From: Macrocystis pyrifera | Taxonomy: Eukaryota; Sar; Phaeophyceae; Laminariales; Laminariaceae | Direction: 5' to 3' | Assembly (NCBI GenBank): GCA_031763025.1 | Contig: JASSKH010000014.1 | Coordinates: forward strand, 8,050,563-8,114,562 | Length of the DNA stretch: 64,000 nt | Shown: positions 23,297 to 36,880 of the stretch, in pieces | How positions within the stretch are numbered: position 1 is the stretch's first letter | Layout of the letters: the number at the start of each line of letters is the position of its first letter | The notes under the pieces: model-generated | Databases searched by the model: none | Seen by the model: the letters and a program-made list of their open reading frames with translations, nothing else | What the model was told of the DNA's origin: nothing | Program-made: the position numbers and the translations under genes

Positions 23297-23405
23297 TATT
23301 ACGGGGGTCCATAGTTAACAGGACCTATGGTGTACATAAAAACCTATATATTTGACTATTTTTACTACCAAAATTTGGTCCCGTTAACTATGGACCCCTG
23401 TAATA
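23297..23405. mobile_element. Short inverted-repeat element, copy 4
   Basis: TATTACGGGGGTCCATAG to CTATGGACCCCTGTAATA, next to copy 3 and inverted relative to it judging by the core sequence. Confidence 0.88.
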
Positions 23406-24836
23406 GTAAATAAAAGTATGAATAGGATAGCAGTACGACTCAACCGCAGGGGTCATGTTTAGAAATAACACCGAACCACATTTCGGAGACAATATTTGGT
23501 GGAACCAGGGCTTTTATCGATGTTCCACTAATCAGGCTCAAAACGGATATTAACTGAAGGTATTCCCGCCGCTCGCTCGCAATCACAATATATTGAGATC
23601 CTGTTTAGCAATAAAAGCAAAGCACCTTCCCCAGGGCCAACATACAGGCTTTCATATGGTGGCCCATTAACTATAAATGTCATCCGGCAAAAAGGTGGAG
23701 AAAGAATCTCAAACAAATTCCTAAAACTGATCTGGGTCCAAAACGAGGGTGTAGTTGTTAAACCGTTCAACTATTAATACTGCTGCACTGTTATAGCCGT
23801 CGATGAAATGCATCCAGCGCTGTCCTCAGTTTGATTGTTTTTTTTTCTCAAGTCGCAGTTGGCGTTGTTGAGAATGACAAGAAACACCAGTCGGGACCGG
23901 CACAGACGGCACCCCAGCAGGCGGGGTTTGGGTGAGACTGAGCGTCTGCGTGCTGGCTATCGGTACTGTACTCCTTCCTGGTCGTACAGGACATGGGATG
24001 TTTGTCGTGGTTCGTAAAATGTGTTGCAGTTGTTCAACCGTTCAACTACTGAATTGAATAGGTTTCAAGTGGTAGTGGTGTGTCCATCAAAGCGTCCGTC
24101 CGCGCCGGAAAAAGGGGGTTACATAATGCAAGATAGCGGCCAGTGTGCTGTACCAGCAACCCCGCACCAATTACGCATCATACGTACAAGCACAGCGTAT
24201 ATCAGGACGCCCGGGGCGAAAACGACAGGTGAGGCATCACCCGGTTCGGTAGTTGATTTATTTTTTGTTTTTTATAGGACTTTTTTCATGCACGTAACTG
24301 GCGTCTGCGTAGGTTGAGGCCAAGTGGCCCAGATACTAATTAGTTTACAATCTAAGGCGCGCCACCGAGCAGAAAACGACAAGACGACGGGCCTGGAGTT
24401 GGTGCCGAACACACAGAACCGCGGAATGCGATGCCTCTCCGTATAACAGCACAACCCTGACCTCTGTTAGAGGTCGACCGCCTTCCGACGAAACCACTAA
24501 AGGGATGGCACTGCTGCTGCACATCTTCATGCCCCTTATTACCCGAAGTAGTAGCAAATACGAGCCTCAGACGCGTCATGTGCCACAAAAGCTATGTCAT
24601 GGACAAGTCCGTAATAAGACAAAAAAAAGTTGATCGTTCGACATGAGGGAATGGGCACACAGGCACACCACCGAAACAAGCAAGGAAAAGCAGAGTCTCA
24701 CAGGCTTGTCATCACAGCAAGCAAAAAATAAATAATGATAACACCGGCAAGAGGAGAGGGGGACACGCTCCGGCAGTAAAATGTTCGCTACACCCTCTCC
24801 TCTCACGCAATTTCCAAGCGTTGGACGAGGGCCGTG

Positions 24837-24859
24837 CCCCCCCCCCCCCCCCCCCCCCC
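24837..24859. repeat. Poly-C tract
   Basis: About 22 C in a row, just 3' of the V-ATPase gene. Confidence 0.9.
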
Positions 24860-25068
24860 AGAACCCCCTTCCTCAGCCCCCCCGAATGCGATTGCAAGAT
24901 GGAAATATCTGCATGTAGCTCTACGGAGAGACGAGGCGATCGAGCCAATCGGGGGAGCTCAAACCCACGACGACCACACCACAAAAAGGATACCCACCCC
25001 TCACCCTCCCACCCCTACTCCAGTAGCACAGACAGCAGTCCCACATCTTCCAGGGAAAGCAAACACTG

Positions 25069-28000
25069 TTACTCGGCACACGTGTACGACGACTGCGAAA
25101 GGATGAGGGCTACGATCATGCCGTAAAGGCCCAGCGCCTCGGCGAAGATAAGAATAAGGATCATTCCGACGAAAAGGCGTTCTTGTTGTCCTACAGCGCG
25201 TACACCCGCGTCTCCCACGATTCCGATGGCCATCCCTGCTGCGAGGCCGCTGTTGAAAATCAAGCAGCGAGGGGATAAGAAAGGGTGAAACAGGGGCGTT
25301 TTCGGAAAAGCGAGTCGTCAGGTCTTTCACTCACTCATATGTAGCATAGCAGACAGTACATAAATCTGTAGAACTGCGACGACGTTTCGCGTGTAAAGCA
25401 CTTGTAATTTAGGTATGAATCATTTTCGCAGAAGTATAACGGGTCAGTCGGAAGTAGCGGCGTCAACCTGCAACAGAAATTTGCCGTCAATTGTGTCCCA
25501 TGTGTGTAGATGGACATATCATATCTTCACATCACTTCCTGCCGTGTAAAGGCTCAATTTAAGCTGATATCGTACACCATTCACGTATGGCGGGTGACAT
25601 ACGTACACAATTCAACATGGTCGAGCAGTGAGATGCACCAACAACACTTGTAGATCGGGAAAACGCAAGAAGTCGTCATTTCTCTCAATTCTCAAGTCGT
25701 CATTTCTCTCAATTCTCCAGGGCACAAGGACACAAAAAAGGGAATGAGAATCAACGTCCAACTATGGGCTCACGAGGCGCGCAACGAAATGTCGTTGTCA
25801 CCTACGACTGTGCCCGGCAGGAAACATTTTATACATTCATGAAAACACTAGCCCACCAGGTGTACCTGTGTTTCCCACCGGTAGTGTCTTTGACCCAACC
25901 AATTATATCTATGTCTTCCTCATTCTTATGTCGGAAACTGATCTGTAGTAAGACAACAGCAGAATCCCACCTACGGTAATCTCATTTTGTTCTCCTTAAG
26001 GGACTGACTGACCTAAGACCACAGCAGAGTCCCGCGGCGAGGAAGGCGTATCCGGAGTAAGAAGAGAACGTGTTGCTTTCGGCCGTTGGCATTCCAACTG
26101 ATTGCGATACATCCAAGAAAAGCGGCAACACCGATCAAAAACACGCACAACAAAAAAAACGAGTTCGGGGTTAGCAAACAAAAACGAAAAGCACAGCAGT
26201 AGGATGAGTGGCAACAATTTGTTGAGAATAAGCAATTTACTTACGCATGGGTGGTCGTAGCTATGTATACACGATACGATCATAATAGTGGCGTTACGCG
26301 GCGTAGAGTTGCCTTCATAGCTCTGGTCCCAGCCGACTACTCGTAAACAAGCTGTGCCGCAACTAGTAGGACGACGGAACGAGTGAAAAACTCAACAAAA
26401 CGACTATCGTCACAATGAGATGAGATGAGAGTCAATGCAAGCGTTCCGACGCACTATATGAATGACCGACAGAACCGACCTGGCATGCTTTACGTTCAGT
26501 CGGGGGACGTGCGGTACGGTAGGGGTCGTTCACGCTTCCAAAACTAAACGCCTCCGTATTATACACATGCTCAAAACATATTTGGCCACATATAGGCATT
26601 TTATACAACAAAAAATAAAGGCTGTGAGATGGAGGATTTCGTCGAATCTTATCGTTGCAATTCTACTACGGGTTTTATATGCAGTAGCCTCATGCAGCAA
26701 AAACAGTCCGTCTATGAGGAAGACAAATCCGAAGCTGCAGAATATGAAGAATGGGTGTGTCTATTTTTGGGGATAATCACAATTTTTCGAGGTTGCACGC
26801 AGCTGTCACTTATGTCTGAGCATAAGGCAAGATCGCGACTGGCGTTACAGAAATAGAGCAATATGTTCCCTCTGATGTGCTTACTTACAGCAACATTTTC
26901 TATTTCGCATTTGCGATATTTTAGACATACTCGCGCTTCCCAACCAGACCGCACCTCACCACGCTGGTCTATTTCTTCAGTACATAGTTCGTGCCACAGC
27001 TTCCTTTGCTCAACACGCACGACGCTATTTCAATTAGTGTAGTTAAGCGTCGAGGTACACAGTCAGCACTACACTACTACTGGCTGACGGAACCAACACA
27101 TTCAGGCGGAGTGAACCGTTTTAAGCTTTTCAATCCCCACCTGTGTACGACTGCATCCAACAAGGACCGACTTGAGAAGTGGAGCCATCACAAAAACGAA
27201 AACACGCCACACCAGTATACGAGAACTAATTTGAGTTATGGCTCGAGCTGCGAGGGGGGAGGGCGCACCGAGTGGATCACGGCGGAATGCCCGGCGCCTG
27301 ACCAGGCCGACGGGCAGGCAGGCGCAACACTGAAATACAGTGTGTCATCTCGTGGGCGAGGCGCGGGAAAAAATGTGCGAGTGGCAGCATATTTCCCTCT
27401 TAGCAGTATTAAAATTCGCATCAGCACTGCACTTCCAGTCAGAATCTGTTTGTAGCTACAGCAGCAAAGGAAGTAGGCTCAATACTGAAATCCAGTGTGT
27501 CATCGTGTGGCCGAGTCGCGGGAAAAAATGTACGAGTGGCAGCATCGCTCATGGCCATCCTACGTCAATACGCGCAACCCTATTACAAGCACGATTTGGG
27601 CGCAAGCTATTGGTATGCGCGGCTACCACAACAGACCTAAAGCTGCATCCCTGTTTGTGGCATAGTTTGACCGTAGAAAGTTGAACCTGAAGTCAAATGA
27701 TTATCGTACTCGCGTGGGCCGAATGAAGGGTTGATTGAACAAAGCAATCTGGAAAGAATGGAGGGACGGATTGACGTCGCCCGTGGACATCGCCAACATT
27801 ACACGAAGAAAAAGTACAGCTACAATAAACAAACATCACTTCATTCAAGCAGACCGATGCTGCTGCACTGCCGTATTTACTACTGCACCTGGTATACTGG
27901 GAAATGGATTATTGATTTGATTGTCTGGCATCAATAGAAGCTGTGTACAGCAGACTTCATCGTTTCGAAGGAAGTGTCTCACTCGCAACTGCTGCTGTGC

Positions 28001-31000
28001 GCATATTGGAACAAGGCAACCAATGCCGCCCCAAGCACGACACCGGAAGTCCCAAGAGTCGAAGCAGTCGGCCCTATTTTTATTGTTTCCAAAATTTATG
28101 CGTACGTACCAGATCACGCATCCGTGGGACTACCGATGGATATACCCGTTCGAAGATAAAAGAGCAACGACTGGATCCTCTTTCACGAGAAAAATACGTA
28201 CGATATCAAGAATCAACGGACAAAAGATGCCATACCAATCAGTATCCGACCCACCACTTTCTGACGGCATCCGATGGGCGATAGATGGCTTCTCGACCCA
28301 GATCTGAGATGTCTCGGACTGCAATTGTCAGTTTCGGTGTTTCTGTTCAAGTGTTACATATACCTCCGTAGAAAAGCAACCATATGTTTTGGGACCAAAA
28401 TACACTCGACAACTACTTTTGGTACCAATACTTTGCAATAAATGGTGTGGGATAATTGCTGCAGCACCAGTTACTATTAATATTACTGTCGATACCAGGT
28501 ACTTTACAAAAAATAGTGTGGGATAATTGTTGCAGTACCAGGCATGCAGTAAAAGGGCATCGACTCACTTGAACCCGAGAGGATAACGGCGACGATGAGG
28601 CCGTAGATGCCCAGCACACCAGCCATAACAACGGGGATGATGTTACGCATCACGAGTCCAGGGTTCATCACACCCATGGACGAGATACCCACGCCGGACT
28701 TGGCGGTTCCGTACGCTGCGCCGATGTCTTCAAATTTCCGCATGAGACAGAAGCGAGATACAAATCATACGCGAAAACGACAAGGACACGGAAACGAGAC
28801 GTGAGGGTCGACAGGAAAAGTCGGAGTTGGATCGTGGAGCTCTGACAAGCAAGCGGAAAGGAGGAGGAGGTGGGGGGAGGGAAGCAAAGCTGACGTGTTG
28901 ACGATTTTGATGGCGACTGCTGGACGCTCGTGGAAACTACACACCCAAATAAAAACAATTTACGACTTTCTGCATTTTCGAAGAACAGGTAACTACACAC
29001 TGATAATATATAACGTGCTTGTAGGCTCAATGAACAGAAATACGGTTAGGCTCCATGAACAGCAACAAAAGGACTGCTGTACTCTGTATGAGCGCTCTAT
29101 ATACGTACGCCCACAGCAACCACTTGGGTCGAGGATGAAGCTCGACGAAAGCACTGTTAACATCGAAAATACAAATCACTTTCCTGCCTCAGATCATTTA
29201 TAAAACTAAAAAAAAACATCTGTGAGATCAAGGATTTCGTCGAAACTCAATCTTCCCAAGCTGTGTGTGGTACTATGGGTTTTACATTTTTATACTATTA
29301 ATAGTCTTTTTTTGACCTGCTTGCTGAAAGAACACAAAAAAATGAAAGCTGAGGGCCGTTCAAGTGCAAATTGTTCGACTCATTGCCATGAACGATCGAT
29401 CCACGCAATCCTCAAAGTGCCTACGTTGCGCAACCACAGCAGCAACCGTAGGCCAAGTCAATTGCTATTAATAGGTGCGTGCGTACAGCTAGCTACCTCT
29501 CACCCACCGCCTACTCGTGAACACCGTTCACTCCGACACACTGGCAAGATAGAGTATCAGCTCTTACAGCTTTCTCTCCAAGCAAAACCGAGAGCCCTTC
29601 AAGCTCACGAACGCACGCGAGACAAAATGTGTAACGACAGCAACAGCAACAACCAAATACTTGAAACCGTACATGAAAAGCTATGCAAGCTACGACACCC
29701 TTCTCGTACCGCAGCAGGCAGATGGCACCCCGTCACGCGCAAACGAAGCTTCAGGCACGAATTGACACCAGCAGGGCGCTAACCCTGTCGGTGGTTCAAA
29801 CCAACCTCGCGCATCGCTTACGTAACGTGACCAAGCGGCGGAGATAGCTGACTCAACACGGCGGCGTGTAAGTTTACAAGCTCAGGCTTGCCTACCTAGC
29901 CAACTAAACCAACGGCCACAGCGCCTGATACACACAGAGACTCCACCACCTAATGTTAGATGCTATCGGGGTTACGCACTCGGTATTGACGCTACCTAGA
30001 GTGTGCCGGAGAGACCCAAAGAGACCTACCTTCCGAGCGCTGGTAGACGAACGTGAACCCACAAAAAACCAATGCACACTCCTTGCTCAAACTACTGCTG
30101 TACCAGTACGAGTATAAACAAAACAAAAAACTCAACATGTTGAGAATATTTTTCAACACGTGTGCGAAGTGCCCACATACAAAACAACCGAAACATGGAG
30201 GGCTCTCAGTGTGTCCTTCGTTGGTCACATTTTGGTGCACCATCGAGAGAGGCTTCAGGAGCAAAGGCATTGGATCGATGACGGGACCAAGCTTCTGCAT
30301 CTATGATACCGTTCACGGGGGGCGGAGCGACGTCGGTGCTGGCTGGTCCTGCCTTTCTGTCGAGAGAGCATCTCCAACTTCCTCCAACAATCGACCAAAC
30401 ACTACAAAAAATGGAAAGCGCACGTCGGCAAAAAGTGACCTGTAACACCACCAGTTAACCAGGTATAAAAAGCACACCCAGGAGTGCTCACGTTCACATC
30501 GCAACATATGCAGACTATTAATACAATCGCGCTCGAAGCTTTCTCGGCGCCAAAATAAGAGCGCAAAGCGGTCAACACTACCATCCAAATCCACGCTTGC
30601 TAGTGCGTATGACACTCCTACATACGTGCTCTCGAAATCAACCACGACCACGGAATCGCTGCTGGAAGCATCGCATCAATCGATCCACTCCTACACAGCA
30701 GCAGACAAAACAGCAGTCACGGAAGACTAAAACACGCCTCAGGGTCAAAATCACTCGAATATAACCAGAACCAAAAAAAACAATGCTGGGCGGAGCAGTG
30801 GTTCGTAGTTCTTTTAGCGAAGTGTATAGCAAGGACGTATTGCTGCTGCACTGCCTGCGCTCCCTCGTCGTTTGTGCGCAAGCGCCCACGGGGCTAGGCC
30901 AGGTTGCAGACGTTGCTTCGCGTGCTGCAGCACGTTGCGTGCGCCTGTTATGTGGATCGACGACCACGCAAGAGCCATTAGTTCTTCGCGTGGCTTCCTT

Positions 31001-31674
31001 CCTTCCTTTCTTCCATTCCTTTATCTTGGCCGATGCATCCGTTTATCTCGGCGATAATGAGGTTCGGATCGAAGTCGACGTTCGGCCCGCACGCAGAGCT
31101 AGCCAGCTGACACGGCGAACACTGCGAGTGCACAGCAGCAGTGCATCAATACCGGGCATGGCGCACGATGCCACCCAACCACCACACGGAAACACGTCTG
31201 CCATGGTAATAAGGTGTCAATACTGCAGGGCCTCGTGAGCGTTAGGAGAGATTCGGTCACGAGTCTCGGGGGCTTGTCACGCGGCCGCTTTGCCGTCACT
31301 CGAGCACACAAAACACACGAACATCCCAGTTTTTGGGGTCTCAACGTGCCTTCTTCGGAAAGACGAACAACAACCCAACGCTGCACCGCCTACAAAGCAC
31401 TAACGAGCGAAGGTGCGACACTACTGTCGCAATAAACAGATAACGACGCAAAGCTGCGACACTGGGTCATGCACTACGCTAGGCAAATGGCGGTTGACCT
31501 TGTTTGGGTCACCCTCCAGTCTTGCGCTACGCCAGGAGCGACTTGGAGGAGGCTGCTTTCACATAAAATCTGTTTTATTGGAAACTCACTGCCGAAAACC
31601 ATTGACGAGGCAACGCCCATGAAGCCGAAGAAGGCCGCGGAAGAAGGGCATGTCTCAAGGCTAAGGGTGCTCAT
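25069..31674 (-). CDS. V-type H+-ATPase proteolipid subunit c, complete, 169 residues
   Basis: Four exons: 31674-31590, 28727-28569, 26097-26013 and 25249-25069. Intron phases are 1, 1 and 2, and all splice sites are GT-AG. The product is the 16-kDa-type proteolipid of the membrane V0 rotor, which carries protons into vacuoles and other acidic compartments. It has four membrane helices in two hairpins. Diagnostic stretches are [20 protein letters not shown] in helix 1, [20 protein letters not shown] before helix 2, [19 protein letters not shown], and [14 protein letters not shown]. The proton-carrying glutamate of helix 4 is Glu147 in [11 protein letters not shown]. The length is normal for the family. 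The introns (2862, 2471 and 763 bases) hold tandem duplications and diverged repeats but no other gene. It is divergent from the SAT gene, 265 bases from start to start. Confidence 0.96.
25675..25722. repeat. 24-bp tandem duplication
   Basis: Two copies of AAGTCGTCATTTCTCTCAAT plus TCTC, in the third intron of the V-ATPase gene. Confidence 0.9.
26610..26690. repeat. Diverged repeat shared with 29205-29295
   Basis: CTGTGAGATGGAGGATTTCGTC, then ACTACGGGTTTTATAT after about 25 bases, matches CTGTGAGATCAAGGATTTCGTC and ACTATGGGTTTTACAT in another intron of the same gene. Confidence 0.55.
27318..27546. repeat. Tandem duplication of about 150 bp in V-ATPase intron 2
   Basis: AACACTGAAATACAGTGTGTC through GGGAAAAAATGTGCGAGTGG at 27325-27388 recurs as AATACTGAAATCCAGTGTGTC through GGGAAAAAATGTACGAGTGG at 27479-27541. 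The copies are moderately diverged. Confidence 0.75.
28420..28545. repeat. Tandem duplication, about 75 bp, beside V-ATPase exon 2
   Basis: AGTGTGGGATAATTGTTGCA at 28516-28535 repeats GGTGTGGGATAATTGCTGCA at 28444-28463. Both are preceded by a TACCA...ACTTT block. The second copy ends just before the exon-2 donor site. Confidence 0.75.
29205..29295. repeat. Diverged repeat shared with 26610-26690
   Basis: Same orientation as the partner copy. It lies in intron 1, the partner in intron 2. Confidence 0.5.
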
Positions 31675-31939
31675 CTTTGCTGAGGATTGGAGTTGCTTGA
31701 CTTGGCTGGAGCGTAAAGAGATGCGTGTGCTGAGAGAAGTTTAGCGGGGGGTTCTGACCTACAGAAGCGAACGCACCACACTGGAGGTGCCAGGTGAAAA
31801 AACATACCATGTGCAAAACGGGGATAGTCAACAATCATCCCCTTAAATGCGGCGAAAGTTCGAGCCCCTATACTCCATAATTCTGCATCTCAACATCTCA
31901 ATGCTTCCTCCTGGCTGACGACGATACCCGCTCTTGGTG
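31675..31939. promoter_or_regulatory. Short divergent intergenic region, likely bidirectional promoter
   Basis: 265 bases separate the V-ATPase start codon (31674, minus) from the upstream SAT ATG (31940, plus). Both 5' leaders and promoters must fit here unless SAT starts at the internal ATG (32318) or has an upstream leader exon. I saw no clear TATA box. A CCCTATACTCCATAATTCTG stretch near 31865 is the only AT-rich candidate. Confidence 0.5.
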
Positions 31940-34900
31940 ATGCCGATGATGCTAGCAGCAGCACTGCTGTTTCTGATAGTAGTGCCCTCCAAATTCAGCT
32001 CTGCCGGCGCGACACGTCCGAGAAGTAACGTGTGCTACGGCCTAGAAAACCATGCTGCCTTCATTGCTGGGGTAGCATCTGCATCGCATGTTCAACAAGC
32101 AGCATCCGCATCGCGATGGCTGTCTCAAGGCGGTCGTACGCGCTCACGCTCTCTGCAGTCAGACAGTGCGCCTATCGCGTGCTGCGCTAGACTGACCAGG
32201 AGGCAATGGGGGCATCTCAGCGACTTCAGCAAAATCAGCGGCTGGCACTTCACGAAGCACAACAGCAGGTGTGACTTGGGTTCAGCGACGGCTTCTATTA
32301 TTAATAGTCGTAGACCCATGATGCGCCTCGACATTGATGGTGATGATGTTGCGCCGCCACCGTCGAAGCTCGAGCTTGACGGCGCAAATCCCAGTGCTGG
32401 TGCTTGGGCTGGTAATGGTGGGAGTGGCAATGGTGGCAATGGAAATGATGACCCTGGCGTGCAATCTTTGGTGGATCTGATAGAGCTCCTTCATGCCTCG
32501 GAGAATCCTCTGTGGGATCTGATCCGCTTCGAGGTGAGTCACCGAAACATACTGGCTTGGGCAGGCACCATACCGCGTATCGTGTCGTGCGAGGTGCCAG
32601 GTGTCGTCTGTGTTTGGACGAGTCGACGCAGCATCCTCTCCTGGGGCATTTCAACCTACTGTACGAGAGCTGATGGAGGAAACTCTTGTCTATTATGGGG
32701 TTGGCATGCTGGCACAAGATCCATAATTTGTCCCGCGTCGAGTCCAGTGTCAGAGTGCTGCTGCTGCTGCTGTGCCGTCTCTACGGCAGCAACGTACAGC
32801 AGTATTAATAGTACGAGTACGTTCCTGGCCTTCTATTAATAGCTTTCAGTAGATGCATACCAGGTACATGCCATGCAATAATGTTCAGCAGTGAGCACTG
32901 CTGTACCCACGGGTACCAACTGTTTATATGCCTGGTACCAGTATACTGCTGTAAACCAGTGCGTATACCAGTATATACCAGTTTACCAATATGCCGGTAC
33001 TTCATTTCCGGCGAGAAAGCTCTTTGACCATGCCGATATGGTACCTGGGGCATTAGACTTCAGCGGTACTACTACTCGTACTACTCGTACTGCTGTACCA
33101 GTATCTCGACTTCCGGGGTCGGAGTTCCAGCTGCAGCACTCTGTACGGCAGTAGCACATTATCGGTGCGTTGACTGAAACAAGGCAGTTTCAAAACAAAT
33201 ACCAGGTACCAGGTACCTGGTATGCAGAAAGGTTTCCACCTCGGACAGATCATGATCTATCGATCTACAGATCAGATAGATCATATAGTTCCTCACCTAC
33301 CGTTGTGAGAGGTTGTGCAGGATATGCGTGGTACATATCCAACCCAGGAAACATGTGCTACTGCTGTAGATCATGCAGGTTATACGGGTCCCACCCCGCA
33401 ACATGAGCTCTACAATATTCCGACCAAGAATGCTATATACCGGCCCTGAAAGATCTGTTATCGATAGATAGGTCGTGAACTGCTGTGACTATCGAACATC
33501 TGCCCGAGGTGTGCTGTAGTTTCAATCGTCGCTCTGGCGAGGGAGACTACACGATCGGTACTTTCCATGTACCGGTACTCCGTACTGCATTGCCAATTAA
33601 GTGTAGAACACCTGATACTTATGATTCACGGGTTGCGTTGGGTTGGGTTGGGGTCGATCGGGGTGGGGTGGGGAGGAAGTGGGTTAGGTTCGGGCTGAGT
33701 AAGGATGCGGCAACACATGGGTGTGTAGTTAGGTTGAATGGGCGGGTTGGGGGGTTGGGGGGATTAGGTCAAAACGCAGATCTAACCCATTTATCAACCC
33801 TTTGGAGATACTACAGCGAAGTGGGTGGACAAGTACAACAAATGAGCGGCGCGGCCTTATCAATCGTATACTACCGTAAGTATATAGGGTGGGTGTGCAG
33901 CAGTACAAGCAACATCACGCCGCGCCCACAGTATCGTGCATATCCTCGCATTTTCGTGGCTCGGTTGCTAAAGTTATCAGAAGCCAATAAAGCTGTGTGT
34001 CACCGTCACGCTTTGTCTTCGCTTTTTCCCCCTCTTGGTTCCCTTGGTGGGGTGAGCACGTGAACACGCTTATTGGCGAGTTGACGCAGAAAGGTACCAA
34101 GGCGAGGAGTTCACAGTTCAAAGTCGACCCCAAGTTACGCGAGTGCTCCAACTCCGAGCCGTCATATCTTGAATCATCTCTTGAGCCTTCACCGTCCCCA
34201 CAACATTCAGACGACTAAAATTTGCACTATGCTCGAGGGTGTAACTCTGCCGTGCCATGACGCCCGCATTGACGCCCCTTGTCGTCCTGAAGGACATTCA
34301 TACATTTGCGTTAAATGCCGGAACGCGGGGCGGAGAAGCATATACTAATAACATATGCCAGATATACTTCAGCCGTACATGGCAGAATTGTATACATACG
34401 TACTTCCACATCAGTAGTAGCGCTTATACTCGTAAGGGATATATATATACATGTGGCAGATAGATAGACTAGGGCTTTAATCTGCCCTTGGTATTTCATG
34501 TCATTTAGTGTCTCCTCTTCTTTATACTGCTGCACGTTCTATTTGCTGGCTTCTTTGCTTGGCCATGGTTGGAAACGAAGCAGGGTCGAGAGGCGTCGAA
34601 GCAGTCTCACGTCTCCTCGATGATTCACGGCTCGGTGCTGGCTCGCACTTCGCTGGAGGACGCCATCACCTGCGACGTGGCGAACAAGATGGCCACCACC
34701 TTCCTCAGCCCAACAGAGGTTAGACAGAACGCTGCGGGCCACGCTGACGCTATGCTTCTAGTAGTAAAATGCTACCATTGTGTTGCTGTGCTGCGTACTC
34801 GTATTCGTGTCTGTATACATGTTGTTAATTGGTTTACTTGTACTACTTCACACAGCAGTAGTGCTGTAGTATAATATTACGGGGGACCATAGTAAATAGG

Positions 34901-36842
34901 ACCAAATATTGTCAGTAAAAATAGGGAAACATATAGGGTTTTGTTTGTACCGTTGGTCCTGTTTACTATGATCTCCCGTAATAGTAAGCGTTCAAATAGG
35001 CTAACTCCAAGTACAAGTATGAGCACAGCAGTAGTTTGTCCGAGCAAATCGTGGGTGTGGATTGTGAAGAGGTAATGTTTGCATGATCGATCCGATGGTA
35101 CTGCCGTTGATATGAATTACGGTACTACTATATTACTGCTGCATTTCCATTGCCATTGCAATGTTGTATGGGCTGGCTGCATGCACCTGTGCTGTACCAA
35201 CGCGGCAGCATGCAAGTGTGTGCTGGCGTATTGCGCGCGAGCGCAGGCCTGTGTGTTTTCGGGTGCGGCATGCGGGGCGCACCCTGAAAATACATCTCGG
35301 AGGTTTTGCTTGTTATAAACCGGCATCTGGTAGGCCTTCTCTTGCGGGCGGGCTGCTGATAATGCTTCAGAAACTCCTCGGCTCTAAGCCTTTGATTGCT
35401 GCAAAACTAATATCACACTCGTTCCAAGTAGTTTGTCCCCAAAACGCAGGGTGCGGTTTCAAGAGGTCAATCGGTGGCTGACTTGGTATTGCTCCAATAG
35501 AACTGTGTAAATATTGCAGAGTGCAGGCTGTGAAATGAACCGACCATGCTGCTCTGCATCTGGTTGTCTGGTTGTTTTTGGCTGCAGCACGCTCGAAAAC
35601 ACCGGTCCGCCTTAGGACGTGAATGTTGACGGTTGACTGGATTGATTCTTCTCGGAAATAAATGTGCACACACCTGGCTACCGTGTACGTACTCGTACTG
35701 ATAGTAATTCTACAATATTGGTGCTCTGCCTTCCATTGTTCCGCCGCCGCTCCCTCCCTCCCTCCCTCCCTCCCTCAGCCCGTGCTCCACGGACACGGGC
35801 AAATGCAGAACTTGTTGCGCCGCGCCTCGGATCATGTACCGGTACTATATCTGATGTATTTAGTAGATTATTGCAATAAATGACGTCGTGTCGAACGGCA
35901 GTGGAGGTGCTCCTCGTAACCGACCTCGCTCCCGTATTTTTGTCTATCTCTTGTGTGGCGTTTTTCTGCGGCGACTTGGGTGTGGGTTGCTGAAGGAGCC
36001 GTGAAAAAGACGGCCCCCCTCGATGCCTTATGGCGACGATTAAAGTTGGCGAGACAGCTCACGTTCCGCTTGTGAAGTGTCCGTTGTTGTCGGTGTTCAA
36101 TGGTTTTTCGTGTGACTGGCGCGCTTTTCAATTGCCGGCATGCAAAGGCGCGTATGTGCTCCACTCGCTCCTCGTGGCTGAATCGCTCTCGTAACAATTA
36201 TATTATACATGGCCGACCGTTATCGCACTCACTAACGGCAACCATTACATCTGCATCTACTGTAGTTCGAACCTCCGCGCTAATTGTTCCTCCCTTCCTC
36301 TCCACCCCCTTCCCTCCTGCCTCCCCTCCCCTCCCCCCCCCCTACCAACTCCATGCATCTTCCCATCCCAGGTGAGCTCGCTGATGTGCGAAATGTTCAC
36401 AGACGAACCCCTGTTGGACTTCGTTGTGGCGGAGGACCTGCTGGCGCACGCCATGCAGGACGCCTCGCTGCCCGACGTCCTAACGGCCATGCTATTCCAC
36501 AAGGGCTTTACCGCTCTGACTACGTACCGTCTTATGAACTGGCTCTGGCGCAGGGAAAGACGAAATATGGCGCGGTACCTGCAGTCCATCTGTTCTGAGG
36601 TGGGTTTCGTAGCATACTAATGATAGTATTAATAGTAGTGATATTTGTAGTAGAGGTAGTACTAATATTAGTAGTAAAGGTAGGAGTAGTTGTAGTATTA
36701 CGGGGGTCTATAGTTAACAGGACTTATGTCATACATAAAAACCTATATATTTTCGTAGGTATTTTTACTAACAATATTTGGTCCTGTTAACTATGGACCC
36801 CCGTAATAGTATTAATAGAAGTAGTAGTAGCACTACTATTAA

Positions 36843-36880
<38 letters not shown>

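Larger units (their letters stand above)
18310..25068. other. Intergenic region, 6.8 kb, no convincing gene
   Basis: Several open frames of 180-230 codons occur (for example minus 20277-20885 and plus 21371-22051). Their translations are low in complexity, lack domains, and span typical intron-like motifs such as CTATTAATAG, so I do not call them. The region holds four short inverted-repeat elements (22.6-23.4 kb), a module A fragment (22024-22078) and C runs near 20850 and 24837. Confidence 0.5.

Noticed and set aside
29738-29815. tRNA-like hairpins with GGTTCAAACC on the plus strand
   Set aside because: A hairpin CAGGG/CCCTG and a T-loop-like motif are present, but the D arm and acceptor stem do not form and the loop lacks the usual bases.
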